Assembly: GCF_001695835.1 (NCBI RefSeq)
Contig: NZ_MBSO01000022.1
Coordinates: 17,475 to 81,474, forward strand
DNA length: 64,000 nt
Direction of reading: 5' to 3'
DNA from: Ensifer sp. LC11
Lineage (GTDB): Bacteria > Pseudomonadota > Alphaproteobacteria > Rhizobiales > Rhizobiaceae
The notes below the pieces were generated by a model. It saw only the letters and a program-made list of their open reading frames with translations, searched no databases and was not told the DNA's origin. The position numbers and the translations under genes are program-made. Each line of letters begins with the position of its first letter. Position 1 is the first letter of the stretch. Below, piece by piece: positions 60,212 through 64,000 of the stretch.

Positions 60212-60733
60212 TCAGGTGAGGGGAATGCCTCGGGCCAGCATCGCTGCCTCAGCCTTACCCCTGAACGCCGACGCCTTGGCGTTCGGACTGCCATCGACGC
60301 GCAGGCTTGCCGTCGTTGACGGGTAGGCTGGCGCCGCGGTCAGCGTGACCTCGTATAGGTCGACATCCTCTAGGATACGAAGAGGTAGTCTATCTCCGCC
60401 ATCCTCCCACCTCTCGGCCCGCACTCGAAAGGAGAAGCTGCAGCCTTTGACGTCGCCGCGGCGCACCGTGCCTATCGCCTCCTGGCCGCTGGGGGTGGAG
60501 GGGTCAGGAATGAGCGAGAACCACAGGCCAGTGCGATCTTCCTTAAGCTCGAGTGTGCCTGCCGTTGTGCGGCCGAGAATGCGACCGAAATCATGGTCCA
60601 ACACCATCAAGACGTCTGGGTTGTCCTTGAGCGTGCGAGTGAAGCAACCTGGCGCCAGCATCTCTCGGAACTCACCGGCGATCGTGGTCGGTGAGTTGAA
60701 TGTAGCAGCGTGACCGCTGATTCTCTCTGTCAC
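60212..60733 (-). CDS. HK97-type prohead protease
   Basis: The 173-residue protein matches the HK97 prohead protease family that trims the capsid precursor. It has ISGHAATFNSPTTIAGEFRE, the histidine in VLDHDFGRILGRT, and the serine in GDVKGCSFSFRV. The C-terminal VDLYEVTLTAAPAYPSTTA is also typical. The start is GTG 60733, overlapping the previous stop (GTGA). A major capsid gene, normally just downstream, is not recognisable. Confidence 0.85.
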   Translation of the reverse strand: MTERISGHAATFNSPTTIAGEFREMLAPGCFTRTLKDNPDVLMVLDHDFGRILGRTTAGTLELKEDRTGLWFSLIPDPSTPSGQEAIGTVRRGDVKGCSFSFRVRAERWEDGGDRLPLRILEDVDLYEVTLTAAPAYPSTTASLRVDGSPNAKASAFRGKAEAAMLARGIPLT

Positions 60734-60909
60734 TTCAGCTTAGCCTCCGCAGCGGCGAGCTTGGCCTCGCGTTGGCCCAGTCGAGACATCGCCCGCAGCT
60801 CGCGGGCGATGTCGACTGGATCCGTGGCCATATGTGCGGGCCGCTTGCCGGGGAGGGTGACGCTGCGCGTCGACTTGGTGGTCTTTTTCGTTGCGCGCTC
60901 AATTGCCAT
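60730..60909 (-). CDS. Small basic protein (phage region)
   Basis: The 59-residue product begins MAIERATKKTTKSTRSVTLP and ends in an Ala/Lys-rich helix. The start has GGGAGG at 9 bases. It overlaps the protease start by four bases and the upstream gene by 11 bases, so it belongs to the same operon. No named family is recognised. Confidence 0.55.
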   Translation of the reverse strand: MAIERATKKTTKSTRSVTLPGKRPAHMATDPVDIARELRAMSRLGQREAKLAAAEAKLK

Positions 60910-61467
60910 AGTAACCAGCCTCCCGCGCTTCCTTGAGATACCGAGGAATGTGCCCGTCGCGGGGGTCGCCGAGGAAGGTTGGCGAAAGAGGGACAAGGCG
61001 CGACCATGCGAGGTCCTCTCGCTCAAACTGGTCGCGTAGCTCGTCGAAATCTGCTCGAGCTTCAGCAACAGCTTCTAGCGCTTGGCAGACCTTGACGACG
61101 CGCCTGCCGTATTCCGCCTTGACCGTATCGCAGATGCGCGCGCTCGCAGTCGATCGGGATTGCATGAGACGCTGGCGCACGACCTCCAAGCGTCGATATC
61201 GCGCTCTAAAGCGTTGAGCTCAGCGAGCCGAGCGCGCTGCCCCGTGGTGCTGTCAGAAGCCTCGCCGAGCAGGGCGGCAACTCCGGGACGAAATGCCGGG
61301 GCTGGCGTCTCCGTAATCTGCCGCTCGAGTTCGCGTCGCTCGACGAGGACTTCGGCGCGCCGCTTGTTTAGTTCCGCCTGCTTGGCGTGGTGCGCGCCAT
61401 ATTCTGGATCTGAGGTGAGTGACGGCACGCGGACGGGCTCTGCGGCCGGCGTTGATTTCTTGAACAT
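60899..61467 (-). pseudogene. Frame-shifted gene of unknown function (phage region)
   Basis: The first frame starts at ATG 61467 (MFKKSTPAAEPVRVPSL) and stays coding to about 61200. A second frame from there to 60899 (EVVRQRLMQSRSTASARIC onward) continues the same style of Ala/Glu/Arg-rich helix. The junction near 61185-61200 joins perfectly if one base is restored (Ala-Leu-Glu-Val). Either a one-base deletion broke the gene or a sequencing error is present. The joined product would have about 189 residues. Confidence 0.55.
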
Positions 61468-61468
61468 C

Positions 61469-61988
61469 TTATTCTCCGTTGAAAGCGGCGCGGATCGCGC
61501 GAACGAACGCGGCCCCGTTAATGGTGACGGCACGACGCTGCCTGGTCTCCTGCCAATGATCCGGAAGCGTCCCGACGGGCTGGAAACGAAGCGTTGTGCC
61601 TGCCTCGCGAATGGTGATCTCCGGCCAGGTGCTGACGATTTCGATCAATGATGCGGAAACATCGCGCTGGGCGTCTGGCGTGCCGTTGGCGGCCATTTCT
61701 GCCGTGACGTCGAGAAAGTCGCCGGCAGATCGTTTCAGATGTGCGGGAGCCCCCGAAAGGTTGCGGATATCCGTGTTCGTCTCGGACAAGCTGGCTAAGG
61801 GCGTCACGCCGGAACTTCGTGCTTTGCCGATACGGGTGGCGCTCCATTTTGGAGAAGCCTGCGCCACGTTCTACGGCACCGAGCCATTGGCCTCTGTCCG
61901 ATACCGGAACGTCCTTCCAATCCGGTTTGTTGTCATTCGCAGGGATATGCTTGAGCGGAATAGAGGGCAACGAGATTTTCTTCGACAA
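61469..61988 (-). pseudogene. Probable frame-shifted gene of unknown function (phage region)
   Basis: The frame from TTG 61988 (SKKISLPSIPLKHIPANDNK) is coding in style to about 61830. A second frame beginning near there (SSGVTPLASLSETNTDIRNL) is clearly coding to the stop at 61469, as shown by codon use. The two overlap by more than 300 bases, too much for normal gene overlap. One indel near 61800-61835 explains both. Its stop lies one base before the next gene's ATG. Confidence 0.5.
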
Positions 61989-62054
61989 GGGCGCATCCTT
62001 TTCGAAAGAGGGATTCCTGCCGACTCGGTCGGCGGTGGCTGTTTGGGATTACAG

Positions 62055-62083
62055 TCTCTAGATGTAATTGAATTTTACGTCAA
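62055..62083 (-). promoter_or_regulatory. Possible promoter of the phage cluster
   Basis: On the minus strand TTGACG (62083-62078) and TAGAGA (62060-62055) are 17 bases apart, in an AT-rich stretch 67 bases before the start of the cluster at 61988. Confidence 0.35.
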
Positions 62084-62102
62084 TATCTCAACCAAAAATT
62101 AG

Positions 62103-62495
62103 TTGACAATGATGGCTAGATATGTATCTCGCCGATTTTCGAGTTTTGCGGACGACCAAAATTTCTTGCCGAACCGGTAATCTTGGCGCCCAAGGGAGGG
62201 ATGCAACGCACCCCCTGGTGGCCTACTATCGCCCATTAACCGTGGTGCGTTCGAAAACGTCAATGGGCTCGGGTTTGATCAAAAAATCAAAACTCGGAAA
62301 TAAAAAATCCAAATGAGGGGAAGGCGGGTACGGCGGCGGCGATCGATTTTGCTCGGCGACCACCCCCGCTGATCTTGCGGCACCTCGATTCCGTGGAGCC
62401 GCAGACGATTTTGGTTGTGGAGAGGCTCGTTGCTGTTCTTTTTGTTGAGTTCTAACCGCAGTACCCTCAATGCATTGAAAGAGCGGAGGCTTGCA
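62103..62495. other. AT-rich region without a convincing gene
   Basis: About 390 bases lie between the phage cluster promoter and the next gene. A consensus TTGACA occurs at 62103-62108 on the plus strand, but no well spaced -10 follows. Short ORFs in this stretch lack ribosome sites. The base composition is lower in G+C than the core genes, in keeping with acquired DNA. Confidence 0.5.
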
Positions 62496-62990
62496 ATGTC
62501 GAGGCGAAAGAAACCGGAACGGTTAGCGATACTAAACGCCAATACAGCGTGGGTCACGTCGGAACTGGCAAAACTCCACTCCGAATGGAAGGAGTGGGAG
62601 ACCTTCGTAGCTACAATCGAAGACCATCCCTATGACAGAAATACTCACTCGGAGTGCTTCGCCGACGGCGAGCACAATCTTCGAAAGCATGCGGTCTTGC
62701 GTACGAAGACGCTCGTGTTTCTCGACAACAACATCCAGGGCCACAACTTCATGCTCAGCAATGAATATGAAGAGCCGTGGGAAGACATCACTTCTCGCTT
62801 AAGAAACCGGGTTCCCCATCAAGTTCACCAACTGGATATCCTATTGGCATCCCTGCAGTACGCTATTGTGCCAGATGGCTTCTGGAAGGAGCAGGGCAAG
62901 AAGATGATGGACAGTCTTGCAAAGTCCGCACCCGAGAAGGCGGCGGACGTTGCTGCAAGTTGGTTGAGAAATCCGCTTTCGTTCACGTGA
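62496..62990 (+). CDS. Hypothetical protein
   Basis: The 164-residue product begins MSRRKKPERLAILNANTAW, is mostly helical by eye and has no signal or TM segment. It contains SELAKLHSEWKEWETF and DGEHNLRKHAVLRTKTLVFL. GGAGG precedes ATG 62496 at 7 bases. I do not recognise it. It is convergent with the next two genes. Confidence 0.65.
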   Translation: MSRRKKPERLAILNANTAWVTSELAKLHSEWKEWETFVATIEDHPYDRNTHSECFADGEHNLRKHAVLRTKTLVFLDNNIQGHNFMLSNEYEEPWEDITSRLRNRVPHQVHQLDILLASLQYAIVPDGFWKEQGKKMMDSLAKSAPEKAADVAASWLRNPLSFT

Positions 62991-63002
62991 AAGCAGAGAG
63001 GG

Positions 63003-63272
63003 TTATGCGGCAAGTCCAGTCTTAAAAACGCTGCCCTCGATCGCCGGCCAGAGTTCGTCGCCGTCCTCGCCGGTTTTAATCACGACAAAATCCAGATCTT
63101 CGGAGTCACCGGCTATGGCAACCACCTGCACCTCACGGCCGTCGTGGTCGAATGCCTTGAATGGTTGGACCCTGACCATCTGACGGCCCGCTTGCTTAGG
63201 CAGCGCGAGCTCCAGGCGTTCGTCGATCATTGCGTAGATCTGATTTCTTCCATCAGGCTGCTTTCTGTTCAA
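63003..63272 (-). CDS. Hypothetical protein
   Basis: The 89-residue product (MNRKQPDGRNQIYAMIDERL onward) has VQPFKAFDHDGREVQVVAIA in the middle and no signal or TM segment. Its start overlaps the end of the upstream gene by 20 bases, so the two are one operon. No family is recognised. Confidence 0.6.
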   Translation of the reverse strand: MNRKQPDGRNQIYAMIDERLELALPKQAGRQMVRVQPFKAFDHDGREVQVVAIAGDSEDLDFVVIKTGEDGDELWPAIEGSVFKTGLAA

Positions 63273-63897
63273 GATTGTCGTTGGCCGGCGCCGGGAGGAA
63301 ATCGCCGCCGTCGGTGATGGTGAAGGGTATGAATAGCAGTTGGTCTACGTCCTCGACGTTCTCGACGCCGATAGCTTGCACGAGGTCTTGAAACTGCTTC
63401 TGGCCGGTTTGCTGCTCCGCTGCGTCCCGCGATTCGAGGACGATTTCTAGAAAGCCCTCTGGATCGTTGACACCGTCTCCGCGGGCCGCTTGCAATTCCA
63501 ACACGACCTTCCTCTTCCCGCTAACGGGCTCGGGTATTGTTCCATAAGCAATGATCACCTCGCGTCGTCCTGCCTTCGCCGCCAGTATCCTCTGGACGAT
63601 GTCGCCGCTCGTATCGAGATGCACGCGCGAGCCCACCAAGCGAGCGACATCAGTGTTTAGCCTCAATAGGTCTTGGTAAGCCGGGTTGCCATCGGCAGGA
63701 CCGTTTTCACTGAGGACATGCAGGACTCGCTCCTGAATATCGCCCTGCGCATTATCTAGCCGCAGCTTAATTCGATAATCGCCGAACGGGCTGCCGATTT
63801 CTTCGACTGATAAGATCCTCAGTTTTTCGCTAACTCGCTGCTTTGTCGTGGTCGGCGAGGGACTATCGGCTTTCGTAGCCTTAGGACCAATCGACAT
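63253..63897 (-). CDS. Hypothetical protein
   Basis: The 214-residue acidic protein begins MSIGPKATKADSPSPTTTKQ, contains IGSPFGDYRIKLRLDNAQGD and VIIAYGTIPEPVSGKRKVVL in probable beta strands, and ends with PAPANDNLEQKAA. The PANDN ending is common in rhizobial proteins of unknown role. It is the first gene of a two-gene operon with the 63003 gene. No domain is recognised. Confidence 0.65.
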   Translation of the reverse strand: MSIGPKATKADSPSPTTTKQRVSEKLRILSVEEIGSPFGDYRIKLRLDNAQGDIQERVLHVLSENGPADGNPAYQDLLRLNTDVARLVGSRVHLDTSGDIVQRILAAKAGRREVIIAYGTIPEPVSGKRKVVLELQAARGDGVNDPEGFLEIVLESRDAAEQQTGQKQFQDLVQAIGVENVEDVDQLLFIPFTITDGGDFLPAPANDNLEQKAA

Positions 63898-64000
63898 TCA
63901 GGATTCCCAAATCGCTTAATCGCTGATTCATAAGATACCGTGTTAGGCACGGAGGTCGATGGTGGCGGTTAGGCGGTATGAACTGAGCGACGCTCAGTGG

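Noticed and set aside
61596..62102. Plus-strand open frame opposite the phage cluster
   Set aside because: It lacks a ribosome site, has no recognisable sequence and overlaps a clearly coding minus-strand frame.
62122..62316. Short plus-strand open frame in the AT-rich gap
   Set aside because: It has no ribosome site and no coding character.

Overview
The window reads as a chromosomal segment of an alphaproteobacterium of the order Rhizobiales, most likely Sinorhizobium/Ensifer or a close relative. The support is high G+C with dense antisense ORF shadows, an aa3-type cytochrome oxidase operon running into ispH-thrB-rnhA, the cell-cycle methyltransferase gene ccrM, a mutY-DUF721-dsbA-smc block, ppdK, and a short dispersed repeat of rhizobial type. 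This rests on gene content and order; no database was searched.

Layout. 1-9.2 kb: a J-domain protein, fabI, a histidine phosphatase, a CHASE-PAS-GGDEF-EAL protein, aroC and ribB. 9.3-20.2 kb: a divergent IalB-like gene, then a long plus-strand run ctaC-ctaD-ctaB-coxF-ctaG-ctaE, an L,D-transpeptidase, DUF983, SURF1, DUF1304, ispH, thrB and rnhA. It begins just after a perfect FNR/FixK-type palindrome. 20-32 kb: redox and envelope genes, a second GGDEF/EAL protein translationally coupled to an acetyltransferase, an M16 peptidase, thrC, an orphan ABC-transporter binding protein and a HAD phosphatase. 32-43.7 kb: a GntR regulator, an ArsR regulator divergent from two small ferredoxin-fold proteins, ccrM, an unrecognised protein, a HAD phosphatase, mutY, DUF721, a DsbA-like lipoprotein and smc. 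43.8-54 kb: a caspase/peptidoglycan-binding/C-type-lectin fusion, ppdK, small lipoproteins, DUF1499, a DCC-MBL-cupin operon, tRNA-Gln, DUF1508, a lipoprotein and tRNA-Pro.

From tRNA-Pro (54.06 kb) to the end of the window the sequence changes character. It holds a truncated tyrosine integrase beside the tRNA, a truncated lipoprotein gene, a methyltransferase with its own promoter, a tail-spike gene with a broken 3' end, and a minus-strand cluster. That cluster contains a prohead protease and a terminase-small-subunit-like gene but no recognisable large terminase, portal or capsid gene. At least three reading frames look shifted. I read this as a decayed prophage or phage-like element inserted at tRNA-Pro; its far end is not in the window.

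How the genes work together: the 10-17.3 kb run builds and assembles an aa3 cytochrome c oxidase (subunits, haem A synthesis, copper delivery, SURF1), and the palindrome at its start suggests oxygen control. The two GGDEF/EAL proteins point to membrane-linked cyclic-di-GMP signalling. CcrM, Smc and MutY are chromosome maintenance functions. No fully new system is evident. The items most worth a second look are the caspase-lectin fusion, the oxygen-box placement at the oxidase operon, the reduced phage module, and a group of unrecognised genes at the right end.
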